DNA from: Bacillota bacterium
Lineage (GTDB): Bacteria > Bacillota > Clostridia > Lachnospirales > Anaerotignaceae
Length of the DNA stretch: 32,785 nt
Reading direction: 5' to 3'
Assembly (NCBI GenBank): GCA_017534115.1
Contig: JAFWDD010000036.1
Location: 1-32,785, forward strand
Of this stretch, positions 15,781 through 23,268 are shown in pieces. The translations under genes were made by a program, and so were the position numbers. Under the pieces are notes generated by a model that searched no databases, was not told the origin of the DNA, and worked only from the letters and a program-made list of their open reading frames with translations. Within the stretch, counting starts at the first letter, position 1. Every line of letters begins with the position of its first letter.

Positions 15781-15855
15781 CTTGTTACCTTCTTATTTCT
15801 TTTCATATTCAGGCTGCCAGCCCGCAAACTGCACAAGCTGCTCGTCGGTACGGTG

Positions 15856-16635
15856 TTAATATCTCATGCCCTTGTCAAGCTTTGCTATTTCCGCCATTTC
15901 ATCAGGCGTAAGCGTGAAATCCAGAATATTCAGGTTGTCCCTGATGTGGTCCACATTTTTGCTTCCGGGAATTACGGCAAATCCCATCTGAGTATGCCAG
16001 CGCAGAATTATCTGTGCTTCGCTCTTCCCGTATTTTTTCGCCAGGTCCTTGAAAACAGGCTCTTCGAGAAGAGTTTTATCGCCGTGTCCCAAAGGATACC
16101 AGCTCATGAGCTTGATGCCGTATTTATCCAGAGTCTTGCGGAGCTCTTTCTGGGTGAAATAAGGGTGAGCCTCCACCTGAATAAACTGAGGTACTATTTC
16201 CCATTTCGTCTGAAGCTCATCGAGGTATTTTCCCTCAAAATTGGAGATCCCTATGGATTTTGCCTTTCCTTCCCTGTATGCCTTTTCAAGCTGTCTGTAT
16301 CCCGCAAGCCAGTTTCCCGCAGGCTGATGGATATACAAAAGGTCCACATAATCAACGCCAAGTCTCTCCAGGGTCTCGTCCACGGCGTTATCATTTTCAT
16401 ATTCGCTGGGCCAGAGCTTTGTGGAAAGGAACACATCCTCCCTTTTAACGCCGCTGTCCTTAATTCCTCTTCCGCAGGCACGCTCATTTACATAAGCGTT
16501 AGCCGTATCCACCAGAGAATATCCCATTTTGAGAGCTTCTCTTACGCTGTTTTCCGCTTCTTCGGGAGAAAGCATAAATGTTCCGATTCCGACAGAAGGG
16601 CATTTGATTCCGTTGTTTAATACTAAATATTCCAT
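15856..16635 (-). CDS. Aldo/keto reductase (AKR5-like, 2,5-diketo-gluconate reductase family)
   Basis: 260-residue cytoplasmic NAD(P)H-dependent oxidoreductase. The catalytic tetrad is intact: Asp43, Tyr48, Lys73 and His103 (DTANAYVNE, LSTKLW, YIHQP). KSIGISNFEGKYLDEL, SWYPLGHGDKTLL and VIPGSKNVDHIRDNLNI complete the family pattern. I start at the ATG at 16635 with GGAGG eight bases upstream; the frame is open a further 35 codons into the upstream gene's end, which looks non-coding. The true substrate is unknown; family members reduce aldehydes, ketones and sugar derivatives. It is more similar in layout to the lipoprotein AKR at 12998 than to the larger AKRs at 22-24 kb. Confidence 0.9.
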   Translation of the reverse strand: MEYLVLNNGIKCPSVGIGTFMLSPEEAENSVREALKMGYSLVDTANAYVNERACGRGIKDSGVKREDVFLSTKLWPSEYENDNAVDETLERLGVDYVDLLYIHQPAGNWLAGYRQLEKAYREGKAKSIGISNFEGKYLDELQTKWEIVPQFIQVEAHPYFTQKELRKTLDKYGIKLMSWYPLGHGDKTLLEEPVFKDLAKKYGKSEAQIILRWHTQMGFAVIPGSKNVDHIRDNLNILDFTLTPDEMAEIAKLDKGMRY

Positions 16636-16660
16636 ATTTTTCCTCCTTATATTATAACAC

Positions 16661-17245
16661 TCACTCTTTCTGTTCCGACGGATCAAGGATTTTGATAACT
16701 TTTGCCGGCACGCCTCCTGCAACCGCATAATCAGGAACATCCTTTGTTACAACCGAACCTGCGGCAATTACGGCATATTCGCCAATGGTCACTCCGGGAC
16801 ATATGGTAACATTCATCCCAAGCCAGGCGTTTTTCTTTACAAGCACCTTTCCGTAGGTATATTTTGTATGACGCTCGTTCATGTCATGATTGATAGTCGC
16901 AATACGAAGTCCGGGAGCTGACATTGCTCCGTCCTCAAACTCGATTCCGCCTGATGCGGAAAACATCGCAGAATGGTTTATGAATACGCCTTTTCCGAAT
17001 TTTACACGATTCCCAAAATCGCATATAAATGGCGTCAGTATTATTACATCATCAAGATTTCTTCCAAAGAGCTCTTCCAGATCCTTTACATACGACGGAT
17101 CATCCGGCATTTTCGCATTTGCTTTTGCGCAAAGTACTCTTGCTCTCATCATCTCATCAACTGCCTCCTGGAAATATGGCTCTCTGACATCCATAGGTCC
17201 GCCGCCGGCCATCAATTCATATACATATCCTTTTTTATATTCCAT
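16661..17245 (-). CDS. Maltose/galactoside O-acetyltransferase-like hexapeptide transferase
   Basis: 195-residue LacA/Maa-type acetyltransferase using acetyl-CoA. The N-terminal helical part is followed by the left-handed beta helix made of hexapeptide repeats: FGKGVFINHSAMFSA, then GLRIATINHDMNERH with the catalytic-type histidine. AWLGMNVTICPGVTIGEYAV and AAGSVVTKDVPDYAVAGG close the domain. The ATG at 17245 has AGGAG nine bases upstream; an ATG six bases earlier (17251) is possible but very close to the site. It lies between the flavodoxin and AKR genes in the LysR-linked unit. The acceptor is unknown; such genes often accompany oxidoreductase clusters. Confidence 0.88.
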   Translation of the reverse strand: MEYKKGYVYELMAGGGPMDVREPYFQEAVDEMMRARVLCAKANAKMPDDPSYVKDLEELFGRNLDDVIILTPFICDFGNRVKFGKGVFINHSAMFSASGGIEFEDGAMSAPGLRIATINHDMNERHTKYTYGKVLVKKNAWLGMNVTICPGVTIGEYAVIAAGSVVTKDVPDYAVAGGVPAKVIKILDPSEQKE

Positions 17246-17258
17246 GATCATACGCTCC

Positions 17259-17780
17259 TTACATTAAACCGTTTCCTTTGAGCCATTTCTCTACTGCCGC
17301 GCCTGAATCCGCCGCTCTGCTTCCCGTAACGGCAAGTCCCTTTTTGATGTTTGCCCCGGGAGCACATTTTTTGATGTCTCTTTCGCTCACTCCCATTCCG
17401 CTGCCTTCGTTTGTGCACAGAGGAAGAATGGTCTTTCCGGAAAAGTCGTATCTTTCCAGAAATGTGAACACCGCCATGGGCATGGTTCCCCAGTAATTGG
17501 GATACGCCAGAATAATTGTATCGTAAGCGTCAATGCTTTCAAGGTAATTTACAAGCTCCGGTCTTACATTAGCCCTGAGGTCCTCTTTCGCCTCATCGAT
17601 ACAGGTCATATATACCGGCGAATAGGGATCTTTCATTTCTATTTTGAAGCTGTCCGCATCTATCATATCTTTCATGCCGTTCACAACTATCTCCGTGTTG
17701 CCCACCTTTACATATCTCATTGCTCCGCCGAAATAATTTTCATCCGCTCTTGAAAAGAACGCTATTAATGTTTTTGCCAT
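17259..17780 (-). CDS. Cytoplasmic flavodoxin-like protein
   Basis: 173 residues, one flavodoxin-fold domain and no export signal. MAKTLIAFFSRADENYFGG is the FMN phosphate loop, TIILAYPNYWGTMPMAVFTF the central flavin segment, and FSGKTILPLCTNEGSGMG the third flavin loop. This is the same subfamily as the flavodoxin domains in the SLH protein and the lipoprotein nearby. GGAGG lies eight bases before the ATG at 17780; the open frame starts five codons earlier within that site. It is the first gene after the shared promoter region with the LysR gene, and so its likely main target. Confidence 0.9.
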   Translation of the reverse strand: MAKTLIAFFSRADENYFGGAMRYVKVGNTEIVVNGMKDMIDADSFKIEMKDPYSPVYMTCIDEAKEDLRANVRPELVNYLESIDAYDTIILAYPNYWGTMPMAVFTFLERYDFSGKTILPLCTNEGSGMGVSERDIKKCAPGANIKKGLAVTGSRAADSGAAVEKWLKGNGLM

Positions 17781-17830
17781 ATCTATATCCTCCATATCCT
17801 TTTGATTGATTATTTTCTTTCTATGACATT

Positions 17831-17877
17831 ATTATCTCATTTTGTTATTGCAAAGTCCAATCAAAATATTATATAAT
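17831..17877. promoter_or_regulatory. Divergent promoters sharing a LysR-type operator
   Basis: Plus strand: TTGCAA (17848-17853), 18 bases, TATAAT (17872-17877), driving the LysR gene. Minus strand: TTGGAC (plus 17855-17860), 18 bases, GATAAT (plus 17831-17836), driving the flavodoxin unit. The dyad ATTG-N7-CAAT (17847-17861), which fits the LysR T-N11-A rule, covers both -35 boxes. Confidence 0.7.
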
Positions 17878-17909
17878 CTATTTAATTATTAAATATCAGA
17901 GGTGAGCAT

Positions 17910-18797
17910 ATGAACACAAAACAGATTGATTACTGCATAGAACTGGCACACACGCTGAACTTCAGCCGCGCGTCAGAAAATATGTTCGTCAGCCAGCCTA
18001 CTCTAACCTATCAGATAAAACTTTTGGAGGATGAAGTCGGCTTTGCGATATTTGAAAGAAGCGGAAAAGGCGCATCTCTCACGCCTGCCGGCGCTCAGTT
18101 TGTCTCCTTCCTTACAGGAATGCGTGAGGACCTGAAGCGTGCCATTGAGCAGGGACAGAATTTCAGCGCAAAGTACCGTGACACAATCTCCATAAGCCTC
18201 ATGGTGTGGCAGGCTTTGTATTTTCTTCCGGAGGCGATGCGCATTTTCGCCGAAACATATCCGGATATCCAGATACTGCCCATGTTCCAGTATGAAAACG
18301 GCATGGAATCCTTTCTGCGAAACAAAGCCGATATATTGTTCGCCCTGAAGGAGCAGACAAAACAGATTCCGTCGATTCATGTGCATGATCTGTTTGAAAG
18401 CCGCATATACCTTATCACACAAAGGGATGATCCTCTCGCCGCAAAAAACCTTATCACGGAATCTGACCTCTACGGACGCACTCTCATGGTTGGAGGAGGC
18501 TCGCCTGCCGCGCTGAAGGCTGTTCAGCACCGTCTAATTAGTTCCGGAAAAATCGATTATTTCAACAGCGCAGACCACGACACTACCCGCACCAATGTTG
18601 CCGCCGGAAAAGGCATCTGTCTTGCGCCCGGTTTCCTCAACGACCACAGCGGTCAGTTCGCGTGGCTACCTTTCGACTGCAAAGAGAGTTTTTCCTGCGT
18701 ATTGTGCGTGCATAAAAATGATAACCGTCCCGGCACAGCCGCTTTTATTAGCATTTTGAAAAAGCTCTATCAGGACGCTGTCGCTTTTCCGCTGTAA
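17910..18797 (+). CDS. LysR-family transcriptional regulator
   Basis: 295 residues. The N-terminal winged helix-turn-helix is textbook: YCIELAHTLNFSRASENM, VSQPTLTYQIKLLEDEVG and FERSGKGASLTPAG. The C-terminal two-lobe effector domain spans about residues 90-290 and contains IRILPMF-like and KGICLAPGF segments. The ligand is unknown. AGAGGTGA lies before the ATG. It is divergent from the flavodoxin-acetyltransferase-AKR unit, and the dyad between them overlaps its own -35 box, so autoregulation and control of that unit are likely. It could also respond to the electrophile or carbonyl the AKR reduces, which is inference. Confidence 0.93.
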   Translation: MNTKQIDYCIELAHTLNFSRASENMFVSQPTLTYQIKLLEDEVGFAIFERSGKGASLTPAGAQFVSFLTGMREDLKRAIEQGQNFSAKYRDTISISLMVWQALYFLPEAMRIFAETYPDIQILPMFQYENGMESFLRNKADILFALKEQTKQIPSIHVHDLFESRIYLITQRDDPLAAKNLITESDLYGRTLMVGGGSPAALKAVQHRLISSGKIDYFNSADHDTTRTNVAAGKGICLAPGFLNDHSGQFAWLPFDCKESFSCVLCVHKNDNRPGTAAFISILKKLYQDAVAFPL

Positions 18798-18814
18798 ACC
18801 ATAGTTGGAAATAT

Positions 18815-18854
18815 TAAAAATCCCGCCGGTTTTCCGCCAGCGGGACTTTTGTTT
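18815..18854 (+). terminator. Intrinsic terminator of the LysR gene
   Basis: TCCCGC and GCGGGA arms (18821-18826 and 18839-18844), with an additional inner GG/CC pairing, followed by ACTTTTGTTT. It lies just after the LysR stop codon. Confidence 0.8.
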
Positions 18855-19077
18855 AAAAACTCTTTTTCTCTTCGAGGGTGCAGGACTCTGCCCGCTTTTC
18901 GGGTTCCCTGAAATGCTGGAGCAAAACACGATGAAGCAAAAGCATTTTAGGGTGAAAGTCCCTACAAGGGACTTCGCCCCTTGACCTCATATGCACTTCG
19001 CGCCCAAAATCTTAAAACCCTTGATTCCGCGCAATTCTTTGGAATTTTAAAATCTACGTATCAGTACCCAAAGGTTT
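18855..19077. other. Non-coding intergenic stretch with strong secondary structure
   Basis: No credible gene on either strand. It holds nested inverted repeats. CTGAAATGCT (18908-18917) can pair with AGCATTTTAG (18941-18950) with one G-U pair. AGGGTGAAAGTCCCT (18949-18963) pairs imperfectly with AGGGACTTCGCCCCT (18967-18981). A GGGTGCAGGACTCTGCCC segment lies upstream. The look recalls repeated palindromic intergenic elements of Clostridia; only one copy is in this window. No function is assigned. Confidence 0.5.
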
Positions 19078-19815
19078 CTACACAATCACATTCAGCGCCA
19101 GACCGATTATAACTGCAATAATAATGAAAATCAGAGGAGCCTTCTTATCTTCCTCTTTCCCGGAAGGCATCCTGCATATGGAGACTGCCTGAGCGCCTAT
19201 AAACGTCCAGAATATCAGCGTCAGGATGTTTTCCAGAAATACTGCGCCTCCCGGTTTTCCATAATCAAAAAATGCAAATGGAACACGGAAAAACAGATAG
19301 GCCGGCATACCGTTTCGCAAAAACAGAAATAATCCAATTCCTGCGATACAGCCGAATACAGCCGAAAGCAGCCTCTTCTTTTTGCCGTCAAGTCTCAAGC
19401 CTGCCGTTATCATGGGAATATGCAGGCCAATATGCGCGCCCATAAGAACAAACGCCCAGTGGGACATGGAAAGGTGCATTCTTCTTGCAAATGAAACCTT
19501 TGCCATACCGTACAAAAAAGGCACAGCGTGTCCGCTCATGGACATCCCGCAAAACGCCGTCAGCCCAAAGGACAATATAAGAGATATGTTGACTGCTGTT
19601 GCCAGGACCCTGTACGGATTATATCTGCCTTTAAAAACAGCGCTGTACCATCTGCGGTTCAGAATCTGGTGGATAACCACAAGAACCGTCATACATATGC
19701 CTATCCACTCATGGGCCGCCTCGCCTGTGACCTGATACGCCATGAGACACAGCAAAAGGACGGTCATGCAGATATCAACGCTCCTTTTTGTTCTGTTATT
19801 CTGTTTTCTCCGCAT
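19078..19815 (-). CDS. DUF4405-type membrane protein, possible b-type cytochrome
   Basis: 245 residues with about six membrane segments. The N-terminal half has the DUF4405 pattern: VTGEAAHEWIGICMTVLVVIHQILNRRWY, with two histidines one helix-length apart. RMHLSMSHWAFVLMGAHIGLHI follows, giving further histidines in the membrane, as expected for di-heme ligation. Heme binding is inference from the family pattern and histidine spacing. It would link membrane electron carriers to the outside. GGAGG lies eight bases before the ATG. It is the last gene of the TetR-headed unit, 20 bases after the lipoprotein flavodoxin, which would be a natural outer-face partner. Confidence 0.8.
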   Translation of the reverse strand: MRRKQNNRTKRSVDICMTVLLLCLMAYQVTGEAAHEWIGICMTVLVVIHQILNRRWYSAVFKGRYNPYRVLATAVNISLILSFGLTAFCGMSMSGHAVPFLYGMAKVSFARRMHLSMSHWAFVLMGAHIGLHIPMITAGLRLDGKKKRLLSAVFGCIAGIGLFLFLRNGMPAYLFFRVPFAFFDYGKPGGAVFLENILTLIFWTFIGAQAVSICRMPSGKEEDKKAPLIFIIIAVIIGLALNVIV

Positions 19816-19835
19816 AAGACCGACCTCCGTTTATT

Positions 19836-20504
19836 TTACTGCAGTTCGTTTATCCATGCCTCAAGCTCCTCCTGGGATGCTCCTGCGCCGAATCTCTGGC
19901 CGTTCAGCCAGTTTCCGCTTCCTGCGTTATCCGCAAGATTTTTTCCGCTTCTGCCGATTCCGCTGCTGCTTGAGGTGCAGAAAGGAATCACGGTAATACC
20001 GTCAAAACTTTGGCTTTCCACAAATGTATCCATTATTCTGGGTTCTTCTCCCCACCAGATGGGATAGCCAATATAAATAACGGAATACCCGGCAAGGGAT
20101 ATATCTTCGCTTCCGATTTTCGGCCGCACCGATGGATCATTCTGCTCAAGAGTAGTACGGCTTTGCGGGTCATTATAGTTCAGGTCGTCGGTAGTATATT
20201 CCTGCTCCGCCTTTATCTCATAAACATCTGCGTCTGTAATCGCCGCTATCTTTTCTGCAACCCCTCTTGTTGTTCCCGTTGCGGAAAAATATATTACCAG
20301 AACGTCATTATCTGCCTGGGAAGGCTCGGTTTCAGCTTCGGCAGGCGCGTTTTCCGCTGTCTTTTCATTTTCATTCTGCGCTTTTGCATCATTTGCTTCC
20401 GCAGATACGCTTTTCTCCGCGGTATCTGAGCTTTTTGCGCTTCCACAGGCTGTCAGCCCCATAACCAGAAGCACAGATATCAGTAAAGGTATTATTTTTT
20501 TCAT
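19836..20504 (-). CDS. Lipoprotein flavodoxin
   Basis: 222 residues. The signal peptide ends LTAC with the lipid cysteine at residue 20. An Ala/Glu/Lys-rich linker (about 21-66) leads to a flavodoxin domain starting VLVIYFSATGTTRGVAEKIA, a standard FMN phosphate loop. VIYIGYPIWWGEEPRIMDTF and VIPFCTSSSSGIG are the other flavin loops. NWLNGQRFGAGASQEELEAWI at the C-terminus matches cytoplasmic relatives, so the domain is complete. AAGGAGAGA precedes the ATG. Flavodoxins are normally cytoplasmic; membrane anchoring outside the cell suggests a role in surface electron transfer. It sits between an AKR gene and the DUF4405 membrane gene. Confidence 0.9.
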   Translation of the reverse strand: MKKIIPLLISVLLVMGLTACGSAKSSDTAEKSVSAEANDAKAQNENEKTAENAPAEAETEPSQADNDVLVIYFSATGTTRGVAEKIAAITDADVYEIKAEQEYTTDDLNYNDPQSRTTLEQNDPSVRPKIGSEDISLAGYSVIYIGYPIWWGEEPRIMDTFVESQSFDGITVIPFCTSSSSGIGRSGKNLADNAGSGNWLNGQRFGAGASQEELEAWINELQ

Positions 20505-20517
20505 TTATCATCTCTCC

Positions 20518-21381
20518 TTACATCTTTCCGCCGAACACAGGGAAAAATCCATGTTCGCCATAATCCTTTATGTGTTCTATATTTTTCAGTGTTTCCATAT
20601 CCTCATCGGAGATTACAAAATCCACATCACCATTAGTCTTCATGTGCGCCGGATCTGCCGTTTTGGGCAGTACTATCATTCCCAGCTGAATATCGTATCG
20701 AATACAGAGCTGAGGTACAGAAACGCCGTACTTTTCCGCCATTTCAGCTATTTTCGCGTTTTTCAAAGCCTCTCCGTGAGCAATGGGCGAATAGGCCTCC
20801 ATAACTATTCCCTTGTTTTGGCAATACTCAATAAGCTCAAGAGGCGTATTGGAAATATGGCAGAGCACCTGATTTACCATAGGCTTGACCTCCGCATTAT
20901 TCCATATGTTTTCTATATCCTCTTTCAGAAAATTGGATACGCCTATGGCACGTATTTTACCGGCTTTATAGGCATCCGTAAGGGCTCTCCATGCTTCCAG
21001 ATTGCCTTCAAAGTATCTGTCGTCGGACTGATTCACCTTTACCCATGGCTGAGGACTGTGGATTATCATCATATCGATGTAGTCCAGACCCAAAGCCTGA
21101 AGGGAGCCTTCGATCCCTGCCATGGCAGATTCATAATCCTTATGCTCCGCGGCCGCTTTTGTTGTGATAAAAAGCTTCTCTCTCGGCACTCCGCAGGTTC
21201 TGATGCCTTCTCCGACACCTTCTTCATTCATATATGCCTGGGCCGTGTCAATATGCCTGTAGCCTGTTTTTACTGCCGCTCTTACGGCTTCGGCGGCTTT
21301 GTTGTTATCAATGAGCCATGTTCCCAGAGCAAGCTGAGGAACAACAACGCCATTTGCCAAAGTTATTGTTTTATTAAACAT
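20518..21381 (-). CDS. Aldo/keto reductase (AKR5-like)
   Basis: 287-residue cytoplasmic NAD(P)H oxidoreductase. The tetrad is intact: Asp45, Tyr50, Lys75 and His108 (HIDTAQAYMNE, ITTKAA, IIHSPQPW). RAIGVSNFLKEDIENI and VLPKTADPAHMKTNGDV are the family cofactor regions. The ATG at 21381 has AAAGGAGG seven bases upstream; the six upstream codons overlap that site and the previous gene's end. The substrate is unknown. It follows the CMD-cupin gene and precedes the lipoprotein flavodoxin by 13 bases. Confidence 0.9.
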   Translation of the reverse strand: MFNKTITLANGVVVPQLALGTWLIDNNKAAEAVRAAVKTGYRHIDTAQAYMNEEGVGEGIRTCGVPREKLFITTKAAAEHKDYESAMAGIEGSLQALGLDYIDMMIIHSPQPWVKVNQSDDRYFEGNLEAWRALTDAYKAGKIRAIGVSNFLKEDIENIWNNAEVKPMVNQVLCHISNTPLELIEYCQNKGIVMEAYSPIAHGEALKNAKIAEMAEKYGVSVPQLCIRYDIQLGMIVLPKTADPAHMKTNGDVDFVISDEDMETLKNIEHIKDYGEHGFFPVFGGKM

Positions 21382-21395
21382 TTCAAGGCCTCCTT

Positions 21396-22151
21396 TCATT
21401 TCAGTTTGTTATAATCTTCATCTGATACAGCTTCCAGCCATTCAGTATTAGTTTCCTCTCCTGCCACCTCTACCGCCAGATGGGAAAACCATGAATCGGC
21501 TGCCGCTCCGTGCCAGTGCTTCACTTCAGGCGGAATGTTGATCACCGTTCCGGGAGTCATCTCTACCGCCTCTTTGCCCCATTCCTGATAACAGCCTCTT
21601 CCGCCGACACATATGAGTATCTGTCCGCCGCCGTTTTTGGCATGGTGAATATGCCAGTTGTTCCGGCATCCCGGCTCAAAGGTTACATTAAATACAGGCA
21701 CCTGCCTTTCCGAAACAGGCGCAAGATAGCTCTGCCCAACAAAAAACTCTCCGTAGGGATTCGGCTCTCCAATGGGGAAACATATGGTATTCTGAAATCT
21801 GTCTTTATCCGTCAGCTCCGGAACCTCTTCATTCCAGACTTCCTTTGCAAGGCGGAACACCGCCCAGCCTTTGGGCCAGCCAACATACATTGCCGAATGG
21901 GTGATAATGGCGGCGATCTCTTCCTTCGTTACGCCATGAGCCTTTGCATTCTGAAGATGATATGTGAGAGAAGAATCCGTTATGCCCGATGCCATGAGCG
22001 AAACAACTGTGACAATACATTTTGTCTTTACATCAATGGCTTCCTCGTTCCAAACCTCTCCGAAAAGCACATCATCATTCAAATGGGCAAACATCGGTGC
22101 AAAATCTCCAAGCTGTTCTCTACCCGCCGTCTGTATTATTTTCTTATTCAT
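21396..22151 (-). CDS. Carboxymuconolactone decarboxylase-like and cupin fusion protein
   Basis: 251 residues with two domains. Residues about 20-110 are CMD-like: LFGEVWNEEAIDVKTKCIVTVVSLMASG and HLQNAKAHGVTKEEIAAIITHSAMYVGWP. The CxxC pair of peroxidase-type AhpD relatives is absent, with only one cysteine (Cys45) in that region. Residues about 135-240 are a cupin: NNWHIHHAKNGGGQ gives metal-binding histidines, and IPPEVKHWHGAAADSWFSH the second motif. The metal and reaction are unknown. Such CMD-cupin proteins commonly neighbour AKR and flavodoxin genes. The ATG directly follows the AKR stop, and GGGAGGA lies inside the AKR end, so coupling is likely. Confidence 0.88.
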   Translation of the reverse strand: MNKKIIQTAGREQLGDFAPMFAHLNDDVLFGEVWNEEAIDVKTKCIVTVVSLMASGITDSSLTYHLQNAKAHGVTKEEIAAIITHSAMYVGWPKGWAVFRLAKEVWNEEVPELTDKDRFQNTICFPIGEPNPYGEFFVGQSYLAPVSERQVPVFNVTFEPGCRNNWHIHHAKNGGGQILICVGGRGCYQEWGKEAVEMTPGTVINIPPEVKHWHGAAADSWFSHLAVEVAGEETNTEWLEAVSDEDYNKLK

Positions 22152-23201
22152 TTATCTTCCTCCCAGCTTCTGGTCGCCTATGGACCAGACGTGTTTTTCC
22201 TTTGACGCTTCAGGCTTGTTCTGAGCCATAACTCCCGCAAGAGGATGGGGAACATAGAGCTCCTCCAGATATGCTGTCTCCTCATCCGTCAGCTCCAGCT
22301 CCACGGCCTTTGCCGCGCCCTCGATATGATGCAGTTTCGTTGCGCCCACAACAGGTGATGTCACTTTTTTAAGAAGCCATGCCAGAGATATTTCGGTCAT
22401 GGTCACATCCCGCTTTCGGGCAAGCTCTGCGACTCGGGCGATTATAAGATTATCCTGCTCGGCCGTTGCGTCATACTTGAATTTTGCATATGCGTCCTCG
22501 GAAGCGCGTTTTGTGCCGTTTTCTCCGGGAAGCCTGGAAAGCCGTCCGCTGGCAAGGGAGCTGTATGGCGTGAGAGCGATGTTTTCCTCCCTGCAGTACG
22601 GAACCATTTCCCGTTCTTCCTCTCTAAATATGAGATTATAATGTCCCTGAACGGAAACGAATTTTGCAAAACCTTCCTTTTCCGCCAGCGCGTTTGCCTT
22701 TGCTATCTGCCAGGCGAAACAGTTGGAAATGCCGATATACCTTGCTTTCCCGGCCTCCACAACACGGTTCAGCCCGTCAAGTATGTCGTAAATAAGTGTA
22801 TTCCAGTCCCACATATGATATATATATAGATCCACATAATCCATACCCAGATTCTGAAGGCTCGTATTTATCATGTTTTCAATATGCTGCTGTCCGCTGA
22901 TTCCCTTTTCAATCTCGTCCTGAGTACGTGGAAGGAATTTTGTAGCAACGACAACATCCTCGCGTTTTGCGAAATCCCGAAGGGCTCTTCCCAGGAACTG
23001 CTCGCTGGTGCCGCTCTGATAGCCGATCGCCGTATCAAAAAAATTGACTCCAAGCTCCAGTCCCCGTTTTATTATCTCTCTGGAATGCTCCTCGTCTATG
23101 GTCCAGCTGTGCTGACCCCTTGCCGCATCCCCGAAACCCATGCATCCCATACAGATACGGGACACAGTAAGGTCTGAACTGCCAAGCTTTGTATATTTCA
23201 T
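22152..23201 (-). CDS. Aldo/keto reductase (YajO/IolS-like, large form)
   Basis: 349 residues. It begins MKYTKLGSSDLTVSRICMGC, typical of the longer AKR subfamily. Catalytic residues: Asp and Tyr in FFDTAIGYQSGTSE, Lys in VVATKF, His in YIYHMWDW. ARYIGISNCFAWQ and SPVVGATKLHHIE are the cofactor-end motifs, and VSVQGHYNLIFREEEREMVPY is the substrate-side segment seen in this group. I start at the ATG at 23201 with GGAGGA upstream; the eight preceding codons overlap that site. It is the third gene of the TetR-headed unit, 67 bases after the previous AKR stop and directly abutting the CMD-cupin gene. The substrate is unknown. Confidence 0.92.
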   Translation of the reverse strand: MKYTKLGSSDLTVSRICMGCMGFGDAARGQHSWTIDEEHSREIIKRGLELGVNFFDTAIGYQSGTSEQFLGRALRDFAKREDVVVATKFLPRTQDEIEKGISGQQHIENMINTSLQNLGMDYVDLYIYHMWDWNTLIYDILDGLNRVVEAGKARYIGISNCFAWQIAKANALAEKEGFAKFVSVQGHYNLIFREEEREMVPYCREENIALTPYSSLASGRLSRLPGENGTKRASEDAYAKFKYDATAEQDNLIIARVAELARKRDVTMTEISLAWLLKKVTSPVVGATKLHHIEGAAKAVELELTDEETAYLEELYVPHPLAGVMAQNKPEASKEKHVWSIGDQKLGGR

Positions 23202-23268
23202 AGTTTCTCCTCCATCAAAAAACATTCAGGCGCGCCGGAATGCCTTTCATCCCTGAATAAAATTCCGA

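Noticed and set aside
18945-18985. GGGTGAAAGTCCC-like string resembling part of a group II intron
   Set aside because: No reverse transcriptase gene, no domain V hairpin and no intron boundaries; the string is explained by the local inverted repeat.
20551-21414. Long open frame (287 codons) on the plus strand opposite an AKR gene
   Set aside because: Antisense to an intact AKR with its catalytic tetrad; no ribosome binding site or recognisable protein pattern.
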